DNA from: Caldilineaceae bacterium
Lineage (GTDB): Bacteria > Chloroflexota > Anaerolineae > Caldilineales > Caldilineaceae
Assembly: GCA_012032975.1 (NCBI GenBank)
Contig: JAAUPU010000238.1
Coordinates: 1-5,753, forward strand
Direction of reading: 5' to 3'
Length of the DNA: 5,753 nt
Program-made: the position numbers and the translations under genes
In this document: piece after piece, positions 1 through 5,753 of the stretch
How the letters are laid out: every line of letters starts with the position of its first letter
Numbering within the stretch: the first letter of the stretch is position 1
Notes under the pieces: generated by a model
Seen by the model: only the letters and a program-made list of their open reading frames with translations
The model's database searches: none
What the model was told of the DNA's origin: nothing

Positions 1-762
1 GCTGACCGTATGTTCCATCGGCACAACATGGACGTGGACACCCATGTCCGCAGCGGCCTGCGCTGTGGTTGGCCCGATGCAGGCCACTCTGGTATTGGCT
101 AGAAGACGATGACCATCCACACTCACAGACGCCAATATCTCCAGAAAATTGCGAAGTGTGGAGGGGCTGGTAAAGGTGACGGCATCGACGCCCATGCGCA
201 TCTCGGCAAGCACGGGCAGCGATGGCTTGGCGAGCACTGTGTCGTAAATGGAGATTTCATCGACCACAGCGCCCTGGACCAGAAGTTGCTCGACGGCTTC
301 TGGCCGACCGATGCGCGAGCGGGGCAGAAGCACGCGCTGACCGGAGAGATCGCCCAGCCCAAGCGCAAGAGCTTCAGCCTCAAAGACATCCGGCATAAAA
401 TGGGGCCGAAGGCCAAAACGGTCCAACTCCGCCGCGGTGGCGCTGCCAATCGCGGCGATGGGTGGCAGCGCGGGCGGTGCATCCAACTTGGCCAGATAGC
501 CAAAAAAGAAGCGGACCGCGTTTGCACTCGTGAAGATCAACCAGAGATAGCTATCCAATTGCGTCACTGCATTTGCCAACTCGTCGGTGGGCAGTGGCGC
601 AAAGTCAAGGGTCGGAAAGAGCAGCGGGGTCGCACCACGTTCGATCAGCCGCGCACGCATGGCCTCCGCCTGTTCCCGGCTGCGGGTGACCACGATCCGT
701 CGATCACGCAGACCACGGTAACTCACGCTATGCTGCTGGACGTCTCCACCATTCTCTCTCAT
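1..762 (-). CDS. hemD: Uroporphyrinogen-III synthase HemD, 3' end cut by the window edge
   Basis: HemD converts linear hydroxymethylbilane to cyclic uroporphyrinogen III, inverting ring D, in the cytoplasm. The reading frame is open from an ATG at 762-760 to the window edge, giving 254 residues with no stop. The family is usually about 250-270 residues, so only the last few are missing. The two-lobed fold is recognisable: VVTRSREQA near residues 24-32, FTSANAV at 77-83, AIGSATA at 104-110, LLPRSR at 145-150, YDT at 173-175, TFTSPST at 196-202 and CIGPTTA at 228-234. The family is poorly conserved in sequence, so this ordered set of motifs plus position after hemC supports the call. Its ATG overlaps the hemC stop (ATGA), which implies translational coupling. 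Unlike hemC, the frame here is clean throughout. A promoter of its own is not evident; it is probably transcribed from the hemA promoter. Confidence 0.93.
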   Translation of the reverse strand, partial: MRENGGDVQQHSVSYRGLRDRRIVVTRSREQAEAMRARLIERGATPLLFPTLDFAPLPTDELANAVTQLDSYLWLIFTSANAVRFFFGYLAKLDAPPALPPIAAIGSATAAELDRFGLRPHFMPDVFEAEALALGLGDLSGQRVLLPRSRIGRPEAVEQLLVQGAVVDEISIYDTVLAKPSLPVLAEMRMGVDAVTFTSPSTLRNFLEILASVSVDGHRLLANTRVACIGPTTAQAAADMGVHVHVVPMEHTVS

Positions 763-1674
763 GGCCGAAGAATCTCCTGCGCGCCCTGTTTCAACGCAGT
801 CTGCGCCAGCTCTGCACCGAGCAAGGATGGATGGTCACCGCAGGCGGAGACGCGAATGACGCGTCGGCCATCGGTGGTTGCCACCACGCCACGCATGGTC
901 AACTGCGCCGCCGTCGGCTTCGGCATATGCGGCGACGGGCGCAGAACAGCCGCCACCCAACTCGCCCAGAAACGCCCGTTCCGCGGTGACAGCCCGGCGC
1001 ACAGCCTCACGTCGATGGCGACCAGCAATGCCAGAAGCTCCGCGTCCTCTGCCCGGCATTGCACAGCCAGCGCAGCTTGCCCCGGCGCCGGCAACATCAC
1101 ATCGAGCGACAGCCATTCCGCCACATGCTGGTTCATCTTCAGTCGTTGCAAGCCCGCCGCGGCCAGCACGGTGGCGTCGTAATTGCCCTCCTCAACTTTG
1201 CGCACGCGGGTCTCCACATTGCCGCGGATGGGGCGCACGATGAGATCTGGACGCACGGCAAGAAGCTGGGCCATGTCGGCGCAGGCTGCTGGTGCCGATG
1301 ACCGCGCCTTGCGGCAGGCCAGCCAGCGTGCGCCCTGTCGCAGAGACCAGCACATCGCGCACATCTGCCCGGCTGGAGATCGCGCCAAGCACCAGACCTG
1401 GCGGATTGTCGACGGGCAGATCCTTGAGAGAATGAACGGCCAAATCGATCTGGCCGCTGAGCAGGGCCGCTTCCAACTCGGCCGTGAAGAGACCTTTGCC
1501 GCCAATGGCAGGCAACGGCTGGTCAAGCGTGCGGTCGCCCTGGGTGGAAAACGGAATGAGCTGACAAGCTAAATCGGGGAAATTAGACTGAAGTTGCTGA
1601 ACAATGGACTCGGTCTGCCAGAGCGCCAGACGCGATGTACGCGAGCCGACCCGGATCGATTTTCGTTGGCTCAC
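759..1674 (-). CDS. hemC: Hydroxymethylbilane synthase (porphobilinogen deaminase) HemC, interrupted by three frameshifts
   Basis: HemC joins four porphobilinogen units into hydroxymethylbilane using a covalent dipyrromethane cofactor. The GTG start (1674-1672) overlaps the hemA stop (GTGA), with a possible AAGGA ribosome site 9 nt upstream. Frame 1 (1674 to about 1273) gives GSRTSRLA at residues 10-17, STQGDRT at 43-49, GGKGLFTAELE at 58-68, HSLKDLP at 81-87 with catalytic Asp85, and GTSSLRR at 127-133. The match then moves to a second frame (about 1270-1012: AQLLAVRPDL, PIRGNVETR, AAGLQRL, LPAPGQAAL). It returns to the first frame (about 1011-912: TAERAFL and GGGCSAP, the Cys being the cofactor attachment site, near residue 243 after correction). 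It ends in the second frame (about 909-759: LTMRGVVATTDG, then the stop). Corrected length is about 304 residues, normal for the family. As written, translation would stop at about 160 residues. Every catalytic motif is intact, so sequencing error is likelier than decay. PGQAAL replaces the usual PGQGAL. Confidence 0.9.
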
Positions 1675-2963
1675 AAAGAACGGTCCTTGCCGTTGATCTC
1701 CAGGTCAAAGAGGGCGCGCATCGCCTCCGCATAGGGCTTGGCCTGGCCATCACCCGCCAGCGCTTTCAGGCGCGTGGTTGGCTCATGCAACAGTTTGTTG
1801 ACCAACGCACGCGACATATGCTGGATGTGTTCCAGCGTCTGGCTGTCAACGCCCTCCAAATAGCGCAACGTGCGTTCGACCTCATGCTGACGAATTTCTT
1901 CAGCCCGTTGACGAAGGTCAACCACCAGTGGGCGCACGCTGAGCGCCTGCAGCTCTTGCTCCAGCGCGGCCAGTTCGTCGGCGATGATCGCTTTAACTTT
2001 CGGCACCTCTCTGCGCCGGGCGGCAAGTGCGCCGTCCAATTCGCCGCGCAGATCGTCGATATCGATGAGGTGGATGCCAGCTACAGAGCCGGCAACCGGA
2101 TCAATGTCGCGGGGCACGGCCAAGTCGATCAGGACCAGCGGATGGTCCTCGATTGCTTCCTGTCGCGCCGTGGTCGCCATCTCAGCGGTGATCAACGGTT
2201 GGGCAGAGGTGGTAGCGCTGATGACGACGCCCGCGCTCTTCAAGGCGAGGGGAAGCTCAGTCAGCGCGCCGGATCGCCATCTGTTGCGGGTCGCCAGACG
2301 TTCGGCGTGGGCAGGCGTCCGGTTAAGGATGGTAACGTTGTGTAGACCGCGTGCTTCCAGCGACTTCAGGGCAAGCTGGCCCATTTCACCAGCGCCGATC
2401 ACGACGACATGCTGCTTGCGCAGGTCGCCCGAAATCCCCTCGGCCATGTTGATGGCCACAGAGCTGATGCTGGCCGGGTTGCGGCTAATCGCCGTTTGCG
2501 AGCGCACACGCTTCCCGGTGCGGATGGCTGCGCGAACAACGGACGACAGCACCGGGCCAATCGTGCGGTTTTCCAACGCCTGCATATAGGCATCGGTCAC
2601 CTGGCCAAGCACCTGATTCTCACCCAGGACCATCGAATCCAGGCCGGCTGCCACATTCATCAGATGTGTGCTTGCATCTGTTCCAGCGCGAAAGGTCAGG
2701 TGACTCTCCAACTCACGAGGCGCGTGGCACGCCTCCTCGAGCAACGAATGGAGCGCCTGCCTCGAATCGCCCTGGCAGCGAGCGATGTACGCAAAGATCT
2801 CAAATCGATTGCAGGTGGAGAGCAGATAGAGTTCCCCGATACCCACCTCGTGCAGGCGGTCTGCATCAAGCAAAGAGGAAGCGGAGAGGGCTACCTGTTC
2901 GCGAAGCTCGACAGGGGTCGTGTGGTGGCTTAGGCCAAGAAAAAAGACGCCGTCGCTGGACAC
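1671..2963 (-). CDS. hemA: Glutamyl-tRNA reductase HemA
   Basis: HemA is the NADPH-dependent enzyme that reduces glutamyl-tRNA(Glu) to glutamate-1-semialdehyde, the first committed step of C5-pathway tetrapyrrole synthesis. The protein has 430 residues, a normal length. Seen in order: the N-terminal catalytic domain with GLSHHTTPVELRE (10-22) and STCNR with nucleophile Cys51; the signature LDSMVLGENQVLGQV (108-122); the Rossmann NADPH domain with VVIGAGEMG (187-195), LNRT (213-216) and VISATTS (247-253); DLAVPRDIDP (280-289); and the C-terminal dimerisation helix (about 320-420). The start is GTG at 2963-2961, chosen because it puts the GLSHHTTP motif at the usual distance from the N-terminus. 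The Shine-Dalgarno is weak (GCGAGAA about 9 nt upstream). It is first in the operon, is downstream of a good promoter, and its TGA overlaps the hemC GTG. The frame is undisturbed. Confidence 0.97.
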   Translation of the reverse strand: MSSDGVFFLGLSHHTTPVELREQVALSASSLLDADRLHEVGIGELYLLSTCNRFEIFAYIARCQGDSRQALHSLLEEACHAPRELESHLTFRAGTDASTHLMNVAAGLDSMVLGENQVLGQVTDAYMQALENRTIGPVLSSVVRAAIRTGKRVRSQTAISRNPASISSVAINMAEGISGDLRKQHVVVIGAGEMGQLALKSLEARGLHNVTILNRTPAHAERLATRNRWRSGALTELPLALKSAGVVISATTSAQPLITAEMATTARQEAIEDHPLVLIDLAVPRDIDPVAGSVAGIHLIDIDDLRGELDGALAARRREVPKVKAIIADELAALEQELQALSVRPLVVDLRQRAEEIRQHEVERTLRYLEGVDSQTLEHIQHMSRALVNKLLHEPTTRLKALAGDGQAKPYAEAMRALFDLEINGKDRSL

Positions 2964-3017
2964 AAAGAGTTCTCGCTTTACGTAGAAAAATCTAACTAAA
3001 TCTATGTATTTGTGAAA

Positions 3018-3046
3018 AGTGTACAGAAGGCCGGCCAGGACGTCAA
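3018..3046 (-). promoter_or_regulatory. Sigma70-like promoter for the hemACD operon
   Basis: Read on the minus strand, TTGACG (3046-3041) is followed after exactly 17 bases by TACACT (3023-3018). These match the -35 and -10 consensus at five and four of six positions, including the most conserved -10 bases (first T, A, last T). Transcription would start near 3011 and leave a 5' leader of about 48 nt before the hemA GTG. The leader is AT-rich compared with the flanking genes. I saw no obvious riboswitch or hairpin in it. Confidence 0.6.
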
Positions 3047-3109
3047 ATTGCGCTTTCCATTGGCCAAGCTTCCCGCAGCGGCTCTGGGGTCCGGTGACCT
3101 ATGCAGGAA

Positions 3110-3161
3110 TTGGTATTGTGTTCTCTGTTTGGTAGACTTTTTCTGTTGGATAGGCTTGGTA
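3110..3161 (+). repeat. Cluster of TTGGTA/TTGGAT hexamers upstream of thrH
   Basis: TTGGTA occurs at 3110-3115, 3129-3134 and 3156-3161, with the variant TTGGAT at 3146-3151. That is four direct copies in 52 bases of non-coding sequence between the divergent hemA and thrH genes. The spacing is irregular (19, 17 and 10 bases between starts). They could be binding sites for a regulator or a chance effect of a T/G-rich stretch. The first copy also pairs with TAGACT at 3133-3138 at 17-base spacing, a possible weak second promoter. Confidence 0.2.
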
Positions 3162-3165
3162 TGAT
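3157..3165 (+). promoter_or_regulatory. Extended -10 promoter for thrH
   Basis: TGGTATGAT combines the extended -10 element (TG, one base, then the hexamer) with TATGAT, five of six matches to TATAAT. No good -35 lies 16-18 bases upstream, which is normal for extended -10 promoters. Transcription would begin near 3172, about 46 nt before the chosen thrH start. It lies back to back with the hemA promoter, roughly 140 bases away. Confidence 0.45.
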
Positions 3166-3217
3166 GCCTTTGTATGACTACGCGAAAAGCACGTTGTTCC
3201 TCACCGGAAAGTTGAGA

Positions 3218-3886
3218 ATGGACACCATGACGGTTCTGAAACCCTCCATGCTTGCGCTGGACCTGGAGGGTATTCTGCTGCCCGAAATCTGGATTGCGGT
3301 CGCAGAGCAGACCGGCATTGAGGCGCTGCGCAAGACCACACGCGAGGTTGCAGATTACAGTGCGCTGATGCGTATGCGCCTCTCGACGCTGGCCGATCAT
3401 GGGCTGACGCTTCGCGACATCCAGGCAGTGATTGGCCGGATGGATCCGCTGCCTGGTGCGGTCGACTTTTTGGATTGGGCACGCACGGAAACCCAGGCAG
3501 TTATCATCACAGATAGCTTCTACGAATTCGTGGCGCCCTTTCTGCCCAAGCTCCATTTCCCCACCGTATTCGCCCACCAGCTTCGAGTCGATCCAGACAA
3601 TATGCTCATCGATTTTCGCCTGCGCGTCGAGCATGGCAAACGCAAGGCGTTGCACGCGTTCAACGAGTTGGGTTTTCGCACCATGGCCGTGGGCGACTCT
3701 CACAACGACCTGGCCATGCTTGCCGAAGCCGATCTCGGCGTCCTCTTTCGGCCGCCCCCCGCCGTGGCCAAAGAATATGACCATTTTCCGGCCACCTACG
3801 AATACCAGGATCTTCAAGCTCGCGTGCGCACCTTTCTTTCTGGAACAGCAGACGCCACCTTCAAAGCCCCAGACAGCGAAGGCTAA
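3218..3886 (+). CDS. thrH: ThrH-type HAD phosphatase (phosphoserine phosphatase / phosphoserine:homoserine phosphotransferase)
   Basis: The protein (222 residues) resembles Pseudomonas ThrH, a cytoplasmic HAD enzyme that dephosphorylates phosphoserine and can transfer its phosphate to homoserine. Seen: HAD motif I as ALDLEG with nucleophile Asp15 and the ThrH-type Glu17 (most HAD phosphatases have Asp here); [12 protein letters not shown] (22-33) and TTRE (40-43), as in ThrH; motif [11 protein letters not shown] with Thr98; motif III lysine in GKRK (140-143); and motif IV GDSHND with Asp160 and Asp164. ThrH proteins are about 205 residues and start close to motif I. The start at 3218 has GGAAAG 6 nt upstream. 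ATGs at 3227 and 3248 are alternatives with poorer ribosome sites. An in-frame ATG at 3101 would add an unsupported 39-residue extension lying over the promoter region. Serine or threonine metabolism is the likely role. No functional link to the divergent hem genes is evident. Which of the two activities dominates cannot be read from sequence. Confidence 0.88.
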   Translation: MDTMTVLKPSMLALDLEGILLPEIWIAVAEQTGIEALRKTTREVADYSALMRMRLSTLADHGLTLRDIQAVIGRMDPLPGAVDFLDWARTETQAVIITDSFYEFVAPFLPKLHFPTVFAHQLRVDPDNMLIDFRLRVEHGKRKALHAFNELGFRTMAVGDSHNDLAMLAEADLGVLFRPPPAVAKEYDHFPATYEYQDLQARVRTFLSGTADATFKAPDSEG

Positions 3887-4013
3887 CCCGATCAAGGCCA
3901 GGTCAGGGCCAGCGAGCCGCTTGATGCAATCGGGGCTTACAGACAGCGTCACCAAGCCAGGTTATTCTCCACCTACCTCACGCGGCGAATCGATGGAAGC
4001 ACCGGACAGGGTC

Positions 4014-4550
4014 ATGACGCGGATCGGCATCTATTTTGGCAGCACAACCGGCGCAACCGAACGGGCGGCGGATCGGATTGCGGCCAATTTGGCCAGCGAT
4101 GGCTTGGCGGTGGATGTGGTCGATGTAGCCGAGTTTCACCTGGACGAGATGGAAACGTTTGACTTCCTGATCTTTGGGATCCCAACCTGGAATGTGGGGC
4201 AGCTTCAGGCCGACTGGGAGAGCGCCCTGGATGAGATGGACGAACTGAATTTGAGCGGCAAAAAGGTCGCGATCTTCGGGCTGGGTGACCAGCAAGGGTA
4301 CCCGGAGACCTTTGTCGATGCCATTTTCTTCTTGGCCGATAGGGCGCGGGAACGGGGTGGGGAAATTGTGGGCCACTGGTCGACCGATGGCTATGAATTT
4401 GAGGCATCCTGGGCGGTTGAGGAGGGTCGTTTTCTTGGACTGGTCCTGGACAATGAAAGCCAGGGACATTTGACCAACGACCGAATCGATCGCTGGTGCG
4501 GCCAGTTGCGCACCGAACTCCCCTTGATCGGCAGCGAGGCCAGCCGCTGA
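4014..4550 (+). CDS. fldA: Long-chain flavodoxin
   Basis: This is a 178-residue cytoplasmic FMN electron carrier. The phosphate-binding loop GSTTGATE (9-16) follows the usual first strand. The 50s loop PTWNVGQLQ (57-65) has Trp59, and the 90s loop [12 protein letters not shown] (89-100) has Tyr96; these two aromatics are expected to sandwich the isoalloxazine ring. The C-terminal region, with DGYEFEAS and then [11 protein letters not shown] and RIDRW, is the insertion that defines long-chain flavodoxins. The start at 4014 gives the standard N-terminus ([10 protein letters not shown]). An in-frame ATG at 3993 would add seven residues without a better ribosome site. The 127 bases between thrH and this gene show no clear promoter or terminator, so co-transcription with thrH is possible. 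The stop overlaps the next start (TGATG). The redox partner is not evident, since no reductase or nitrogenase gene is in view. Confidence 0.95.
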   Translation: MTRIGIYFGSTTGATERAADRIAANLASDGLAVDVVDVAEFHLDEMETFDFLIFGIPTWNVGQLQADWESALDEMDELNLSGKKVAIFGLGDQQGYPETFVDAIFFLADRARERGGEIVGHWSTDGYEFEASWAVEEGRFLGLVLDNESQGHLTNDRIDRWCGQLRTELPLIGSEASR

Positions 4551-5512
4551 TGGCGACCAGACCACGTTCCTCTGCCACGCCGATGGAAGCCCGTCCGCCG
4601 GAGAGTTTCCTGGCCAACATGGTCAACCCGGCTGGCTATATCCTGGCGGTCTCCTATCCGGTTCTGGCACTTTCGACCGGCGTCCGTGCGCTTTACCAGC
4701 TCTTCCTGCGCGATGATATTACCTATTATCTGCCGGTGATCATGAGCGCAGTGGCCGCGCTCTGCTACCTCACCGCGACGATTGGTTTTGTCTACCGACG
4801 GCGATGGTCCTGGTGGCTGTCCGTTGGCGTACTCGGCTTCGAGTCCGCGATGACGCTGGTGGTTGGAGTCTGGAGCTTTGTCGATCCGCAAGCGGTTGGC
4901 AGCACGGTCTGGCGTCACTTTGGCGAGGATTATGGCTACTTTCCATTCTTTCAACCCCTCCTGGGGTTGCTGTGGCTCTTCTGGCCGGTCATCCTCGCGA
5001 ACTCGTGGGAATCGTGCCTCACGCACTACCGCACTTCGAGCGACTACCAGAAAGACGGTGCGCCGAAGTGGGACTGGCAGGCGAGCATCCCGCTCAAGCC
5101 GAAGGACTTCGAGAAAGTGATGCTGGCCGAGTTCGAGAACGATCTCGAACGCTGGCATGACCTGACCTGGGATGCCGAGGCATCTAAGAAACCGGCCAAT
5201 GTGGTGCGCATCGACCTGACATTGGCAAACCTGCCCGGGACACTGGGGGCCGTCTGCACCCTCGTCGGCGAGCAGCACGCGAATATCGACAACCTTGACG
5301 TCAACCTGCGCAAACCCGACTTCTTCCAGATGACGATCGACATCGAGGTTCGCGATACGCGCCATCTTGGCAATATCCTGACTGCACTGAGGGCCCAGAG
5401 CTTCGTCAGCCAGGTCGACCGAGCGATTTCTCCGCCATCGAGATTCGATCGGGCTCCGCCGAGGGGGCAGGCCCGCCTGCCGCTGGGCTCCGAGCCGGCG
5501 CAGCGGCATTGA
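4550..5512 (+). CDS. Four-helix membrane protein fused in frame to a RelA/SpoT ACT tail (probable chimera)
   Basis: The frame encodes 320 residues from an ATG that overlaps the flavodoxin stop (TGATG). Residues 1-25 look cytoplasmic. Hydrophobic segments lie at about 28-50, 60-82, 86-110 and 132-150, with positive residues (YRRR, 82-85) between the second and third. I do not recognise a named family for this half; it reads as a small conserved membrane protein of unknown role. Residues 151-190 match nothing I know. From about 191, [17 protein letters not shown] and the ACT domain that follows ([38 protein letters not shown], then VSQVDRA) are the C-terminus of RelA/SpoT. The synthetase, hydrolase and TGS domains of RelA are absent. 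A real membrane-ACT fusion is conceivable. A joint between two unrelated sequences explains it better, because the downstream DUF2062 gene is also a usual RelA neighbour. An in-frame ATG at 4583 is an alternative start. Confidence 0.7.
   Translation: MATRPRSSATPMEARPPESFLANMVNPAGYILAVSYPVLALSTGVRALYQLFLRDDITYYLPVIMSAVAALCYLTATIGFVYRRRWSWWLSVGVLGFESAMTLVVGVWSFVDPQAVGSTVWRHFGEDYGYFPFFQPLLGLLWLFWPVILANSWESCLTHYRTSSDYQKDGAPKWDWQASIPLKPKDFEKVMLAEFENDLERWHDLTWDAEASKKPANVVRIDLTLANLPGTLGAVCTLVGEQHANIDNLDVNLRKPDFFQMTIDIEVRDTRHLGNILTALRAQSFVSQVDRAISPPSRFDRAPPRGQARLPLGSEPAQRH
5117..5512 (+). other. C-terminal fragment of RelA/SpoT (p)ppGpp synthetase/hydrolase: ERW segment and ACT domain
   Basis: This part of the frame aligns by eye with the end of alphaproteobacterial RelA/SpoT proteins: ERW followed by an acidic WD segment, then a regulatory ACT domain of about 75 residues with the (L)PGTL turn, NI(D)NL, DF..M.IDIEV and RHL...L.A motifs. 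In the intact protein the ACT domain senses regulatory input and controls the N-terminal synthetase and hydrolase. Those domains are not in this window, so the fragment cannot make or degrade (p)ppGpp. After the domain comes a 30-residue Pro/Arg-rich tail to the TGA at 5510-5512, longer than the few residues usual after this ACT domain. Confidence 0.75.
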
Positions 5513-5525
5513 GCGGGCGCCCGGC

Positions 5526-5753
5526 ATGATCTTCAAGCGGCGCGACAAGCCACCGTTCTGGCCCCGGTTGCGCGAGGTTCTGTACCCGCGCAAGGGATTG
5601 CTGCGCGGACTGGACTATATTCGCAAGCGCCTCCACCGGCTGCCCGACAATCCGCACCGGATCGCGCTTGGCTTTGCTTGCGGGCATTCGTCTCGTTCAC
5701 GCCCTTCTTCGGATTTCACTTCTTTCTGGCGGCGGGATTGGCCTGGCTGGTGC
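5526..5753 (+). CDS. DUF2062 membrane protein, N-terminal part with one frameshift, 3' end outside window
   Basis: The ATG at 5526 lies 13 bp after the RelA-type stop, with GAGCGGG upstream as a possible ribosome site. The first frame reads MIFKRRDKPPFW, then YPRKGLLRGLDYI and RLHRLPDNPHRIALGFACG (to about 5684), the typical basic N-terminus and start of the DUF2062 domain. The expected continuation, FVSFTPFFGFHFFLAAGLAWLV, is present but in another frame from about 5684 to the window end. One base is missing near 5682-5686; uncorrected, the first frame stays open but reads Ser/Arg-rich nonsense. The conserved TPFFGFHF motif begins a membrane segment. DUF2062 proteins are small inner-membrane proteins of unknown function. 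In Alphaproteobacteria the gene often lies between relA and pdxJ/acpS, which agrees with the preceding ACT fragment. Confidence 0.8.
   Translation, partial: MIFKRRDKPPFWPRLREVLYPRKGLLRGLDYIRKRLHRLPDNPHRIALGFACGHSSRSRPSSDFTSFWRRDWPGWC

Noticed and set aside
109..1182. 357-residue open frame on the plus strand
   Set aside because: It is antisense to hemD and hemC and crosses their boundary. The minus strand carries conserved motifs throughout.
1635..2345. Plus-strand open frame of 236 residues
   Set aside because: It is antisense to the intact, motif-rich hemA.
3101..3217. N-terminal extension of ThrH from the ATG at 3101
   Set aside because: ThrH proteins start about ten residues before motif I. 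The extension would run over the promoter elements and has no family match. GGAAAG before 3218 supports the shorter form.
3002..3955. 317-residue open frame on the minus strand
   Set aside because: It is opposite thrH, whose HAD motifs are clear, and it would cover the hemA promoter. The translation shows no domain.
3887..4013. Promoter or terminator between thrH and the flavodoxin gene
   Set aside because: TTGATG (3921) and TACAGA (3938) are only 11 bases apart, and no hairpin followed by a T run is present.
4391..5593. 400-residue open frame on the minus strand
   Set aside because: It is antisense to the flavodoxin, membrane-protein and ACT frames, all with recognisable motifs. Its translation is Arg-rich, low in hydrophobic order and matches no family. 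High GC commonly keeps antisense frames open.

Overview
The window carries two divergently transcribed gene groups and a foreign-looking right end. On the minus strand (positions 1-2963) lies a heme/tetrapyrrole operon, hemA-hemC-hemD, in that transcriptional order, with 3-4 nt stop/start overlaps. On the plus strand (3218-5512) follow a ThrH-type HAD phosphatase, a long-chain flavodoxin and a small four-helix membrane protein. The last roughly 640 bases read as the C-terminal ACT end of a RelA/SpoT (p)ppGpp synthetase followed by the start of a DUF2062 membrane protein.

How the genes work together: HemA reduces glutamyl-tRNA to glutamate-1-semialdehyde, HemC polymerises porphobilinogen to hydroxymethylbilane, and HemD cyclises that to uroporphyrinogen III. 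The operon therefore covers the entry and the ring-forming steps of C5-pathway tetrapyrrole synthesis. A good sigma70-like promoter (TTGACG-N17-TACACT) drives hemA leftwards, and an extended -10 element (TGGTATGAT) probably drives thrH rightwards from the same 254-bp intergenic region. The flavodoxin and membrane-protein genes overlap at TGATG and are probably translationally coupled.

Organism: a bacterium of moderately high GC that uses the C5 (glutamyl-tRNA) route. This argues against most Alphaproteobacteria, which use ALA synthase. The left and middle parts would fit a Chloroflexota-like genome, but that is an impression from the proteins and not proven. In contrast, a RelA ACT tail followed 13 bp later by a DUF2062 gene is an arrangement typical of Alphaproteobacteria. 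The membrane protein runs in frame into the RelA tail without the synthetase, hydrolase or TGS domains. The most economical reading is that the window is a chimera, by assembly, cloning or recombination, with a joint between about 4990 and 5125.

Sequence quality: hemC needs three single-base frame corrections and the DUF2062 gene needs one. All its conserved motifs are otherwise present, so sequencing errors are more likely than real pseudogenes. I did not find convincing evidence of a new biological system. The most notable points are the likely chimeric joint and the repeatedly frameshifted hemC.
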